Source of the DNA: SIG673 sp045638685
GTDB lineage: Bacteria > Bacillota > Clostridia > Oscillospirales > CAG-272
Direction: 5' to 3'
DNA length: 6,334 nucleotides
Assembly (NCBI GenBank): GCA_045638685.1
Contig: JAZUBT010000005.1
Coordinates: forward strand, 1 to 6,334
Translations under genes and position numbers: made by a program
The notes under the pieces: generated by a model
What the model was told of the DNA's origin: nothing
Database searches by the model: none
What the model saw: only the letters and a program-made list of their open reading frames with translations
Shown: positions 1-6,174 of the stretch, one piece after another
How positions within the stretch are numbered: the first letter of the stretch is position 1
Layout: the number at the start of each line of letters is the position of its first letter

Positions 1-566
1 AGCGCGTCGGTATAGCGCAGGCGCTTATAGGAAATCCGAAGATAATACTTCTGGACGAGCCCACCGTCGGTCTTGACCCGAAGCAGATAATAGAGGTAAG
101 AAGCCTTATAAGAGCGCTCGGACGCGACCACACCGTTATAATCAGCACTCATATTCTTTCCGAGGTTCAGGCTGTCTGCGACAGAATCCTTATAATGAAC
201 AAGGGTAGGCTTGCCGCCGATGAATATACCGACGAGCTGACAAGTCTTATGGAAGGCACAAAGAGAGTGCTCGCAGAAATATGCGGAAACAAAAAGACCG
301 TTCTTGAAGCGATAAGGTCTCTCGATTGCGTATCCTACGCAGAAAGCGGCAAGGAAATCCCCGGAACAGACGCGTATCTTTATAAAATTGAAAGCAAGGA
401 CGGAGCGGATATTCGTAAGCAGATATTTGCGCTCTGCGCCGAAAGAAATATGCCTATTATAGCTATGGAAACGGTAAGCGCCTCGCTTGAGGACGTTTTC
501 CTTAATTTAACAAGAGAAAAGAGCGTCGCCTCAAAAAAGAAATCTTCACGCACACGCGGAAGATAA
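1..566 (+). CDS. ABC transporter ATP-binding protein, GldA-like (5' end missing)
   Basis: This is the C-terminal 187 residues of an ABC ATPase, read in the frame whose codons start at base 3; the start and Walker A lie left of the window. It opens with the end of the signature region (QRVGIAQAL), then Walker B ILLDEP (bases 45-62), the D-loop GLDP (69-80) and the H-loop His in ISTH (codon 150-152), so the visible catalytic elements are intact. The stretch LDEPTVGLDP and the following SEVQAVCDR are typical of the GldA/CcmA-type branch that pairs with ABC-2 permeases. After the nucleotide-binding domain comes a DUF4162-like C-terminal extension ending in SLEDVFLNLT, then a basic tail (KKKSSRTRGR). 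It should power the permease encoded next, acting at the inner face of the membrane. The last codons and stop sit inside the first unit of the spacer repeat, so the basic tail may be of recent origin. The family call is firm; the substrate is unknown. Confidence 0.93.
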   Translation, partial: RVGIAQALIGNPKIILLDEPTVGLDPKQIIEVRSLIRALGRDHTVIISTHILSEVQAVCDRILIMNKGRLAADEYTDELTSLMEGTKRVLAEICGNKKTVLEAIRSLDCVSYAESGKEIPGTDAYLYKIESKDGADIRKQIFALCAERNMPIIAMETVSASLEDVFLNLTREKSVASKKKSSRTRGR

Positions 567-690
567 TTCGGTGCGCACGGAAAATAATTCGGCACATGGA
601 AAATAATTCGGCACATGGAAGATTATTCGGTGCACGTGCGAAAAAACCGGTTTACACGGAAAATAATTCCAAACTCGCGCAGAAAATAAC
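558..690. repeat. Degenerate ~19-21 bp tandem repeats between ATPase and permease genes
   Basis: The core GGAARATAATTCGG recurs at 558, 579, 598, 617 (GGAAGATTATTCGG) and 658 (GGAAAATAATTCC), with a weaker echo near 681 (AGAAAATAAC). The copies at 579-597 and 598-616 are identical 19-mers. Between cores are short GC-rich palindromic linkers: GTGCGCAC (571-578), GTGCAC and GCACGTGC (630-639), and AAACCGGTTT (644-653). The first unit contains the TAA stop of the upstream ATPase gene. The rest of the spacer, to base 741, is AT-rich and ends in the permease ribosome binding site. I see no convincing -35/-10 pair or T-tract terminator in it. The role is unknown; a replication-slippage expansion or a structured mRNA spacer are both possible. 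Confidence 0.8.
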
Positions 691-729
691 AAAATTCTAA
701 AAACTATCACTATTGCCGCATCTCGGCAG

Positions 730-735
730 AAGGAG
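730..735 (+). promoter_or_regulatory. Ribosome binding site of the permease gene
   Basis: AAGGAG lies six bases before the ATG at 742. It is a near-perfect Shine-Dalgarno sequence and fixes the permease start. Confidence 0.85.
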
Positions 736-741
736 TAAGAT

Positions 742-1470
742 ATGCTCGCCATTTACAAACGAGAAATGTATTCGTTCTTTACGTCTCCGATAGGATACGT
801 ATTCGTCGCCATTTTCTGGGCGGTTTCGGGAATAGCGTTCAGCTATTTCACCCTGCTTTCAGGAAAGAGCTCAAGCCCCTCCTCGTATTTCACGTCCGAA
901 ATATTTATTATGATGCTGGTAACCCCCATTCTCACCATGAAATCGTTTTCCGAGGACAGAAAGCTTAAAACGGAGCAGCTTATTTTAACCTCTCCCGTTT
1001 CGCTTCCCGGATTCGTTACAGCAAAATTCCTCGCATCCTACACGCTGCTCGCCGGCACGTTTATCGTTATAAACTGCATAAATCTGCCTATTATGTTTTC
1101 CTTCCTCAGCGACGAGCCGCTCGTTGTATATAACGCCGTAACCGCTCTCGGCAGCTGCATTGCGGTTCTCCTTATAGGCGCGGCGTTTATCTCGATAGGA
1201 ATGCTCGTCTCCTCGCTTACAGAAAACCAAATAATAGCTGCGCTCGGCACACTTGTTACCGTCGCGCTTCTTCTCGGAGCCTCAATGTTAAACTCCCAAA
1301 TAGGCTTTGCCCCTCTGAGAGCGGTTTTACGTTGGCTCAGCATTTATTCAAGATTTTCCGGCTTTACACAGGGATATTTTGATTTTGCCTCGCTCTTTTA
1401 TTACGCCTCCTTTGCCGCAGTCTGTCTTTTCGTAACCGTAAGAATTTACGAAAAACGCCGTTGGGCATAA
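742..1470 (+). CDS. ABC-2 type transporter permease, GldF-like
   Basis: A 242-residue integral membrane protein, the usual length for the GldF/NosY-type ABC-2 permease family. It begins with a short amphipathic stretch (YKREMYSFFTSPIGYVF, residues 5-21), the family's N-terminal hallmark. About six hydrophobic segments can be seen, near residues 17-39, 53-67, 91-120, 131-157, 163-184 and 216-235. Between the second and third is the conserved cytoplasmic loop EDRKLKTEQLILTSPVS (71-87), the region that in this family contacts the ATPase. SSLTENQIIAA (157-167) and the C-terminal VRIYEKRRW are also family-typical. It should form the membrane channel of the complex with the upstream ATPase. The gene is preceded by a strong AAGGAG and followed after about 70 bases by the GldG-family gene. 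Substrate unknown. Confidence 0.93.
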   Translation: MLAIYKREMYSFFTSPIGYVFVAIFWAVSGIAFSYFTLLSGKSSSPSSYFTSEIFIMMLVTPILTMKSFSEDRKLKTEQLILTSPVSLPGFVTAKFLASYTLLAGTFIVINCINLPIMFSFLSDEPLVVYNAVTALGSCIAVLLIGAAFISIGMLVSSLTENQIIAALGTLVTVALLLGASMLNSQIGFAPLRAVLRWLSIYSRFSGFTQGYFDFASLFYYASFAAVCLFVTVRIYEKRRWA

Positions 1471-1494
1471 AGAGAAAAGAAAGTAAGGACTGCA

Positions 1495-1523
1495 TTGTCG
1501 GTTCAATCTTAATGGCTTATAAA
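1495..1523 (+). promoter_or_regulatory. Possible sigma-A-like promoter before the GldG-family gene
   Basis: TTGTCG (1495-1500) and TATAAA (1518-1523) are separated by 17 bases in the short gap after the permease gene. The -10 matches consensus at five of six positions, the -35 at four. Initiation would fall near base 1530, giving a leader of only about a dozen bases. An AT-rich gap can produce such a match by chance, and the gene is probably also transcribed from upstream. Confidence 0.25.
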
Positions 1524-1530
1524 TAATAAA

Positions 1531-1535
1531 TGGAG
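1531..1535 (+). promoter_or_regulatory. Ribosome binding site that selects the start at 1542
   Basis: TGGAG lies six bases before the ATG at 1542 and overlaps another in-frame ATG at 1530. No purine-rich Shine-Dalgarno sequence precedes 1530 (the bases before it are AT-rich), so initiation at 1542 is preferred and the 1530 ATG is probably unused. Confidence 0.7.
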
Positions 1536-1541
1536 ATTAAA

Positions 1542-3107
1542 ATGGATAACAAAAAACAACCCTTAAAGAAATCGCTGTTTTCCGACAGACGCTTTAAATA
1601 CGGCTCTCTTGCCGTCGGGCTTACCGCTGCGTTTATCGCGCTCGTGGTTGCTCTTAACGCTGTAATATACGCGCTTGCGTACACCTACGGCTGGTACATT
1701 GACCTTACGGGAGATCGCTACTACGGTATAACCGACAAATCAAAAGAGGTTCTTGACGACGTTCTGACCGAGGACGTTAAGGTAAAGATAATCTTCTGTC
1801 AGGCAAAGGATATGGTTCTTGACGACAGCGCGGGATATTACGTTTACAGATGCGTTGAAACCTACAAAAAGGCTTACCCGAACAACGTGCAGGTTGAGTT
1901 TCTCGACATCGTTTCCCGCCCCGACCTTGCGGAAAAATATACCACCCAGCTCGGAACACCCATTTATCAGACGAACGTAATAATGGAGACCAACCAGTCC
2001 TCGGGCTTTAAGCTGCTTACGTACAGCAACTTCTATACGATTGATTCGGACACAGGCAACGTTTACGCCTTCAACGGCGAGAGAAGATTTACATCTTACA
2101 TTATAGCACTCTGTACCGAGGCGCCCAAGTGTTACTTCATTGAGGGACATGGAGAGAAGGTCAGCACGGTCAAGGGCGACGCGAACGAGACGTCTCCGAA
2201 CGCAATTTACGAGCTTATGGTTGACGCAGGCTTTGACGTTCAGACCATTGATTTAAGAACGGAGGGAAGCAACCTTAACGACGCTAAGGTTGTTATAATA
2301 AACGATCCTGTTTACGACTATCAGAGCTATTCGGAGATTGGCGAAAACGAAATAGAGAAGCTCCGTAAATTTATGAGCGACAGCGGCGGTAATATTATGG
2401 TATTCCTTTCTCCCGAAAACGCCGCTTCGGAAAGCAAGCTTATAAACCTCAAGTCGTGGCTTTACGAATGGGGAATTTCCGTTTCCGCAGGCGAGGTTAA
2501 CGACAAAGCTCATTCGCTTAACAAGGAAGGAACCGCGGTAATAGCAGACTACCCTATCAGTAACGATTTCGGCCCCTCTCTGCATATTAATTTAAGACCG
2601 TCAGGCTCTAAACCGCCTTACACCGTTATAAATAACCCTCTCGCGATTACTACCCATTGGCAGGAAACGAGCGACTCCGGTTATCCCGTAAGCGGAAACA
2701 AGGAATATTCGCCCGTGCTCTATTCGTACGCCGATTCCGTACTAAAAATCGGAGAAACCGAAAAGTCGGGAGCATACGCTGTCGCCTCGCTTGTAAGACA
2801 GACGAAGTACGATCCGACGACTGCCCAGAGGCTTTCGACCTATATGTTCGTCTCCTCGACGGGATATACCGCAGAGGAATACCTGTACTCAAACGCTTAC
2901 GGAAACAAGGATATTATATTCCAGCTTGCCGTTCAGATGGGCAAAGAGCTGGTTCCCATGGATATTGACTACAAGGTTTTCGAAAGCAACGAGCTTACTA
3001 TTTCCACAGCTCAGGCTTACGCCATCACGGTAACCGTTTCGATAGCTATACCGCTTCTTATCGCTGCTACGGGAATAGTCGTTTACCAAAAAAGAAAGAG
3101 ACTTTAA
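1542..3107 (+). CDS. GldG-family ABC transporter auxiliary protein
   Basis: A protein of 521 residues when started at 1542; starting at the in-frame ATG at 1530 would add four residues. It has one transmembrane helix near residues 20-47, a large middle domain, and a second helix near 494-515 followed by a basic KRKRL end. This is the layout of GldG/ABC-auxiliary (Pfam ABC_transp_aux-like) proteins, whose central domain lies outside the membrane. Family-typical features are DLTGDRYYGITDKSKEVL just after the first helix, the GHGE motif (residues 202-205) after a short beta strand (CYFIE), and the later block VVIINDP... followed by KLRKFMSDSGGNIMVFLSPE, which resembles the glutamine-amidotransferase-like fold of the family without obvious catalytic residues. 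In bacteria with fused GldF/G proteins this part is joined to the permease; here it is separate. It probably works with the permease as a substrate-handling or regulatory subunit. The family is well supported, the biochemical role is not. Confidence 0.88.
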   Translation: MDNKKQPLKKSLFSDRRFKYGSLAVGLTAAFIALVVALNAVIYALAYTYGWYIDLTGDRYYGITDKSKEVLDDVLTEDVKVKIIFCQAKDMVLDDSAGYYVYRCVETYKKAYPNNVQVEFLDIVSRPDLAEKYTTQLGTPIYQTNVIMETNQSSGFKLLTYSNFYTIDSDTGNVYAFNGERRFTSYIIALCTEAPKCYFIEGHGEKVSTVKGDANETSPNAIYELMVDAGFDVQTIDLRTEGSNLNDAKVVIINDPVYDYQSYSEIGENEIEKLRKFMSDSGGNIMVFLSPENAASESKLINLKSWLYEWGISVSAGEVNDKAHSLNKEGTAVIADYPISNDFGPSLHINLRPSGSKPPYTVINNPLAITTHWQETSDSGYPVSGNKEYSPVLYSYADSVLKIGETEKSGAYAVASLVRQTKYDPTTAQRLSTYMFVSSTGYTAEEYLYSNAYGNKDIIFQLAVQMGKELVPMDIDYKVFESNELTISTAQAYAITVTVSIAIPLLIAATGIVVYQKRKRL

Positions 3108-3109
3108 GC

Positions 3110-3158
3110 GGCGGATAAGCAACCGTAAAGGAAAATTCCTTAATAAACGGTTGCCGCC
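3110..3158 (+). other. Nested intergenic hairpin after the GldG-family gene
   Basis: GCAACCGT (3119-3126) pairs perfectly with ACGGTTGC (3147-3154). Outside it GGCG (3110-3113) pairs with CGCC (3155-3158) across a five-base bulge, and inside it AAGGAA (3128-3133) pairs with TTCCTT (3136-3141). The structure starts three bases after the stop codon. No T-tract follows, so it is not a canonical intrinsic terminator. A 3' stabilising or processing structure that lets the two flanking genes be expressed at different levels is a plausible inference. Confidence 0.6.
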
Positions 3159-3208
3159 CACTCTATAAAACAGCAGCACCACGCAACTTACAATCGCACC
3201 CCAAAAAC

Positions 3209-3213
3209 AGGAG
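3209..3213 (+). promoter_or_regulatory. Ribosome binding site of the DUF4340-type gene
   Basis: AGGAG lies six bases before the ATG at 3220 and supports that start. A TATAAA at 3164-3169 upstream has no good -35 partner, so I do not call a promoter here. Confidence 0.75.
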
Positions 3214-3219
3214 AAACAA

Positions 3220-5091
3220 ATGAACGAAGAAAACAAATCAGAGCTTACCGAAGCCGAAGAAACGGTAACTGAAATCGAAAAAGCGGTAACCGAAGCCGAA
3301 GAAACGGCAACCGAGGACACCAAGGACGTAACGGAAATCGACACTGCGTCTCTTGCGGAGCAGATATTCGGTAGGACCGATGAAAAGCAGGAAAAAGAAC
3401 CGAAGAAAAAGCGCGGAATGGTAAAGAAACAGAAGATAATGCTTATAGCCTTTTCCGCTTTAGCGCTCGTTTTAATCCTTGCTTATTTTATATTCCTTCT
3501 GCCTTATATGAAAAAGCTGTCGGAGGAGGCGCCGAAGGAGCCCCCGGAGCTTTTGGCGGGCGAGGATTACGTAGCCTCAACTAACACGCTTCTCATGTTC
3601 CCCCACGTTGAGAAAAATAATATTCAGTCCATCGAGGTTCACAATTCCTACGGCAGCTTTACCTGCGTCAAGGAATCGGACGACGTGTTCTATATAAAGG
3701 AGCACATGCTGTCGCCCTTTGGAGGCGAGGTAATGACCACCCTTGCGGTTGACGCGGGCTACACCGTAGTTTTAAGACGCGTAACAACAAACTGCGAGGA
3801 TTTCAGCAAATACGGTCTTTCGGAGGCTGACACCCCCGCGTACTACGTTCTCACCACGACGTCGGGAGAAAAGCACACGGTTTATCTCGGCGATTACACT
3901 CCAAACAGCGGAGGAATTTACTGCAGATATAAGGACAGAAACGCGCTTTACGTCGTTACGTCCTCCGTTGCATCGACTCTGCTCGTCGGCGCCGAGGCAC
4001 TTATGACTCCTATGCTTATGAGTCCCCTGCCTAACGCCGCCTACGCTCAGACAGACCAGCTTATCATCACCAAAAACGGTCAACCATTCGTAGAGATACT
4101 TTACGATAATATATGTGAAAAATGCGGCGGAAAAAACAAGGAGCTTGAGAACGAGAATAATTATCAGTGTGAAAAATGCGGAGCCAAAACGCCTGTCGAT
4201 ATATACAGAGCCAGCGCGTATAAAATGACCTACCCGTCTAATCATATTGTAAACGATACGAATTTTTCCTCAAACGTGCTGCTTTCAATCGCTTCGCTTC
4301 AGGGGGACCGCGTGTTAAAGGCAGGCTCCGGAGCGATAGGGGAGCGTCTCTGCGACGACGAGGCGCTTATGGCGGAATACGGCTTCCACGATTTTGCCAA
4401 CGTTCCGTACAGACTTCTTTACGTTTACGGAGACCAGAGTGGCGCCGTTGCGTTCGCGCCCTCGGGAGTTGAAGGTTATTATTTCGCTTATTCCTACGAA
4501 TTTGATATGATAGTTCTGGTTCCCGAAACCACCGTTCCGTATCTTAAGTGGGATATACTTGACTATATAAGCCACTCTATTTTTTCCGAAAGCATCACAG
4601 ACGTTTCCGAAATAACGGTCAATACGGCAGAGGGAAGCTACATTCACTATAACGGAAAAAATTATTCCGTAAACGAGCACTTCACGATAAATTACGTTCA
4701 GGGAGAAACGGATAACAAGCTTATCTGTACCGCAACCGGAACCGGACAGGTATATACGGGAACCTCCACCTCGACTAACTACATTCAGGCGTTTTACGGC
4801 TCTGTGCTTTCGATGTATATCGAGGGCTATTCCGACACAACCAACCCCGCGGAGCTGACAAAATACGCCGAGATGACGGTCAAAAGGAAGGATAATACCG
4901 AGCTTAAGTATGCGTTTTACACGATAGGAGAGCGCTGCTTCTACACCGTAAACGGAAGCGGAGAGTTTTATATCCAAACGTATCAGCTTACAAGAGTGCT
5001 TGTAAACGCGGTACGCGCGGCAATGGGCCTTACGGTAGAGGACTCGGCAGAGGCTCCCGCAATCCCCGACTCCTACGCACCTGTAAATTAA
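3220..5091 (+). CDS. DUF4340-type membrane-anchored protein with zinc-ribbon insertion
   Basis: A 623-residue protein of unknown biochemical function. Residues 1-60 are a very acidic tail with a heptad repeat (residues 10-44). A basic stretch (KKKRGMVKKQK, 62-72) and a single transmembrane helix (about 73-94) follow, predicting an inside tail and a large outer domain. The outer part resembles DUF4340: FSKYGLSEAD (195-204), then VYLGDYTPNSGGIYCRY and ALYVVTSSV, a pattern repeated more loosely from YGFHDF (387 on) through VEGYYFAYSYEFDMIVLVPE and LKWDILDYI, suggesting two copies of the module. Between them sits CEKC (299-302) and CEKC (317-320), spaced CX2C-X14-CX2C, a zinc-ribbon-like insert that I do not know as a standard part of this family. 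DUF4340 genes commonly follow GldF/GldG-type ABC genes, as here, so a role as partner of that transporter at the outer membrane face is likely. The family call is good; the function is unknown. Confidence 0.82.
   Translation: MNEENKSELTEAEETVTEIEKAVTEAEETATEDTKDVTEIDTASLAEQIFGRTDEKQEKEPKKKRGMVKKQKIMLIAFSALALVLILAYFIFLLPYMKKLSEEAPKEPPELLAGEDYVASTNTLLMFPHVEKNNIQSIEVHNSYGSFTCVKESDDVFYIKEHMLSPFGGEVMTTLAVDAGYTVVLRRVTTNCEDFSKYGLSEADTPAYYVLTTTSGEKHTVYLGDYTPNSGGIYCRYKDRNALYVVTSSVASTLLVGAEALMTPMLMSPLPNAAYAQTDQLIITKNGQPFVEILYDNICEKCGGKNKELENENNYQCEKCGAKTPVDIYRASAYKMTYPSNHIVNDTNFSSNVLLSIASLQGDRVLKAGSGAIGERLCDDEALMAEYGFHDFANVPYRLLYVYGDQSGAVAFAPSGVEGYYFAYSYEFDMIVLVPETTVPYLKWDILDYISHSIFSESITDVSEITVNTAEGSYIHYNGKNYSVNEHFTINYVQGETDNKLICTATGTGQVYTGTSTSTNYIQAFYGSVLSMYIEGYSDTTNPAELTKYAEMTVKRKDNTELKYAFYTIGERCFYTVNGSGEFYIQTYQLTRVLVNAVRAAMGLTVEDSAEAPAIPDSYAPVN
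3247..3351 (+). repeat. In-frame 21-bp (heptad) repeats in the DUF4340-type gene
   Basis: Five successive seven-residue units begin with Thr-Glu: TEAEETV, TEIEKAV, TEAEETA, TEDTKDV and TEIDTAS (residues 10-44). At the DNA level a 19-base stretch beginning ACCGAAGCC is identical at 3247-3265 and 3289-3307, 42 bases (two units) apart, which points to duplication of a two-unit block. The segment is in the predicted cytoplasmic tail. Confidence 0.85.
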
Positions 5092-5115
5092 GATTTAAAA
5101 AAATCACATTTCACA

Positions 5116-5128
5116 GCCGTAAAACGGC
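5116..5128 (+). other. Small hairpin before the parvulin-like gene
   Basis: GCCGT (5116-5120) and ACGGC (5124-5128) form a five-pair stem with a three-base loop in the 52-base gap between genes. There is no T-tract, so it is not a terminator. It sits just ahead of the weak CGGAA (5133-5137) that may serve as the ribosome binding site and could influence translation. Such a short stem may also be chance. Confidence 0.35.
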
Positions 5129-5143
5129 GGAACGGAAAACAAA

Positions 5144-6139
5144 ATGACTAAAACCCTACGAAAAACGTTAAGACTTGCTCTTACCCTATGCCTTTGTCTC
5201 GCCTGTCTCGTATCATGCAGTAAGCCGGGGGCGTTCTCCGAAAACAAAAAGACCGTTATGGAGATAGGCGGCTACAAGGTAACCTACGACGAATACAGAT
5301 ATTTCTACTATAACTGTATGCTTGATATGGGCGATACGGCGGATTTTTCAAACCCCGAAACCCTAAATACGCTTAAAAGCAACACCGAATCCGCGCTAAG
5401 GAAAAGATACGCGATAAGGCTTTACTGCGACAAGTATAAAAGAGAGCTTAGCAAAGCGGATAAAAAGGAGATGGACGCCTTTATAGAGGAGTATGTCGCT
5501 GACCTTGGCGGAAAAGACGCCTATAAGCAAAAGCTTGCGGAACGCCGTATGACGGGCGACGTTTTCAGAGAGCAGTACGCGCTGACGTACTACTACGACG
5601 TATATCTTCGCGACCTTCTTTTCACAGGCTACGACGGAATAATACCCGTTGACGACAGCACGGTAATAAACGACGTGCTTAATAATTTTTATCATTACAC
5701 GCAGATATTTATCCCGTTTACCTCGGGCAGTAATTACGCGGAAAATCAGGCATACATCGAGGAGGCTCTGGCAAAGCTTAACGGCGGCGCGGATTTTAAC
5801 GACGTAGCGCGTGAGTATTCAAGATGGACGGTTGACTACCGCGTCGGAGTTTACAGCACCTACGGCGAAAAGCTGGAAATGATAGAAGATACGGCTCTCT
5901 CGCTTGAGATAGGAGAGTACAGCGATATAATATTCACCTCAGAGGGACATCATATAATAAAAAGACTTCCTCTTGAGCAGGAGTATATAGATAAAAACCT
6001 TGATACCCTCCTCACCGTTTCGGCAACAAGACGGTATAACGAGTTTCTTGAAAAGGAAGCGGCGGCACTGTCCGTTCAGTACAAGGATTATTATAACGAG
6101 CTTTCACACGGACTTTTAATAACCAAATCGGAAGACTAA
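5144..6139 (+). CDS. Parvulin-like (PrsA/SurA-type) peptidyl-prolyl isomerase lipoprotein
   Basis: A 331-residue exported lipoprotein. It has a basic N-terminus, a hydrophobic core rich in Leu and Cys, and a lipobox LVSC with the lipidated cysteine predicted at residue 25. Residues 35-170 are mostly helical and charged, like the chaperone-type N-terminal domain of SurA/PrsA proteins. A parvulin/rotamase-like domain spans about residues 180-275: ALAKLNGGADFNDVAREYS (208-226), a degenerate GxYSxYGE region, LSLEIGEYSDIIFTSEGHHIIK (252-273) and a helical tail. At the position where active parvulins have the first conserved His (as in SHIL) it has Gln187 (YTQIF), while the later GHHIIK histidines remain, so isomerase activity is uncertain and it may act mainly as a chaperone. 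The start is set by the signal peptide, though its ribosome binding site is weak. It probably helps fold the exported domains of the neighbouring GldG- and DUF4340-type proteins. Confidence 0.82.
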   Translation: MTKTLRKTLRLALTLCLCLACLVSCSKPGAFSENKKTVMEIGGYKVTYDEYRYFYYNCMLDMGDTADFSNPETLNTLKSNTESALRKRYAIRLYCDKYKRELSKADKKEMDAFIEEYVADLGGKDAYKQKLAERRMTGDVFREQYALTYYYDVYLRDLLFTGYDGIIPVDDSTVINDVLNNFYHYTQIFIPFTSGSNYAENQAYIEEALAKLNGGADFNDVAREYSRWTVDYRVGVYSTYGEKLEMIEDTALSLEIGEYSDIIFTSEGHHIIKRLPLEQEYIDKNLDTLLTVSATRRYNEFLEKEAAALSVQYKDYYNELSHGLLITKSED

Positions 6140-6157
6140 AAACGTTTAATCTTTTTT
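6132..6157 (+). terminator. Weak terminator-like hairpin with T-run after the parvulin-like gene
   Basis: AGACTAAA (6133-6140) can pair with TTTAATCT (6145-6152) with one mismatch around the loop AACG, and is followed by five T residues (6153-6157). The stem contains the stop codon and has only one G-C pair, so it is weak. Partial attenuation before the next gene is possible; a strong stop is unlikely. Confidence 0.22.
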
Positions 6158-6167
6158 GGGGGAGGAG
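6158..6167 (+). promoter_or_regulatory. Strong ribosome binding site of the last gene
   Basis: GGGGGAGGAG is separated by seven bases from the ATG at 6175. It is the strongest Shine-Dalgarno sequence in the window and marks an independent, efficiently translated gene. Confidence 0.85.
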
Positions 6168-6174
6168 CTACAAC

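Noticed and set aside
287..302. A 16-base identity (AAACAAAAAGACCGTT) shared with 5242-5257 in the parvulin-like gene
   Set aside because: Both copies encode NKKTV in unrelated protein contexts with no wider similarity, so chance plus shared codon bias explains it.
651..656. TTTACA as a -35 element for the permease gene
   Set aside because: At the expected distance downstream the sequence is GC-rich (CTCGCGC), with no acceptable -10 element.
558..690. The spacer repeats as a CRISPR array
   Set aside because: Units are only about 19-21 bases long and adjoin each other, with no unique spacers of constant length and no cas genes nearby.
380..752. Minus-strand open frames with repeated NYFPCA-like peptides
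   Set aside because: They are produced by the tandem repeat spacer and the reverse of the ATPase gene; there is no ribosome binding site or recognisable protein.
1740..2150. A 136-codon open frame on the minus strand
   Set aside because: It is a shadow of the GldG-family gene with no ribosome binding site or recognisable motifs. The other shorter antisense frames at 985-1343, 2253-2892, 2889-3344, 3772-4245 and 5396-5695 are rejected for the same reason.
2657..2968. A 103-codon plus-strand frame inside the GldG-family gene
   Set aside because: It overlaps the real gene in another frame, is unusually rich in Arg, and has no recognisable family.
3110..3158. The nested hairpin as an intrinsic terminator
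   Set aside because: The bases after the stem are CACTCTATAAAA, with no T-tract.
4315..4977. A 220-codon open frame on the minus strand
   Set aside because: It lies wholly inside the DUF4340-type gene, which has a recognisable family, membrane anchor and ribosome binding site; the reverse translation resembles no protein family.
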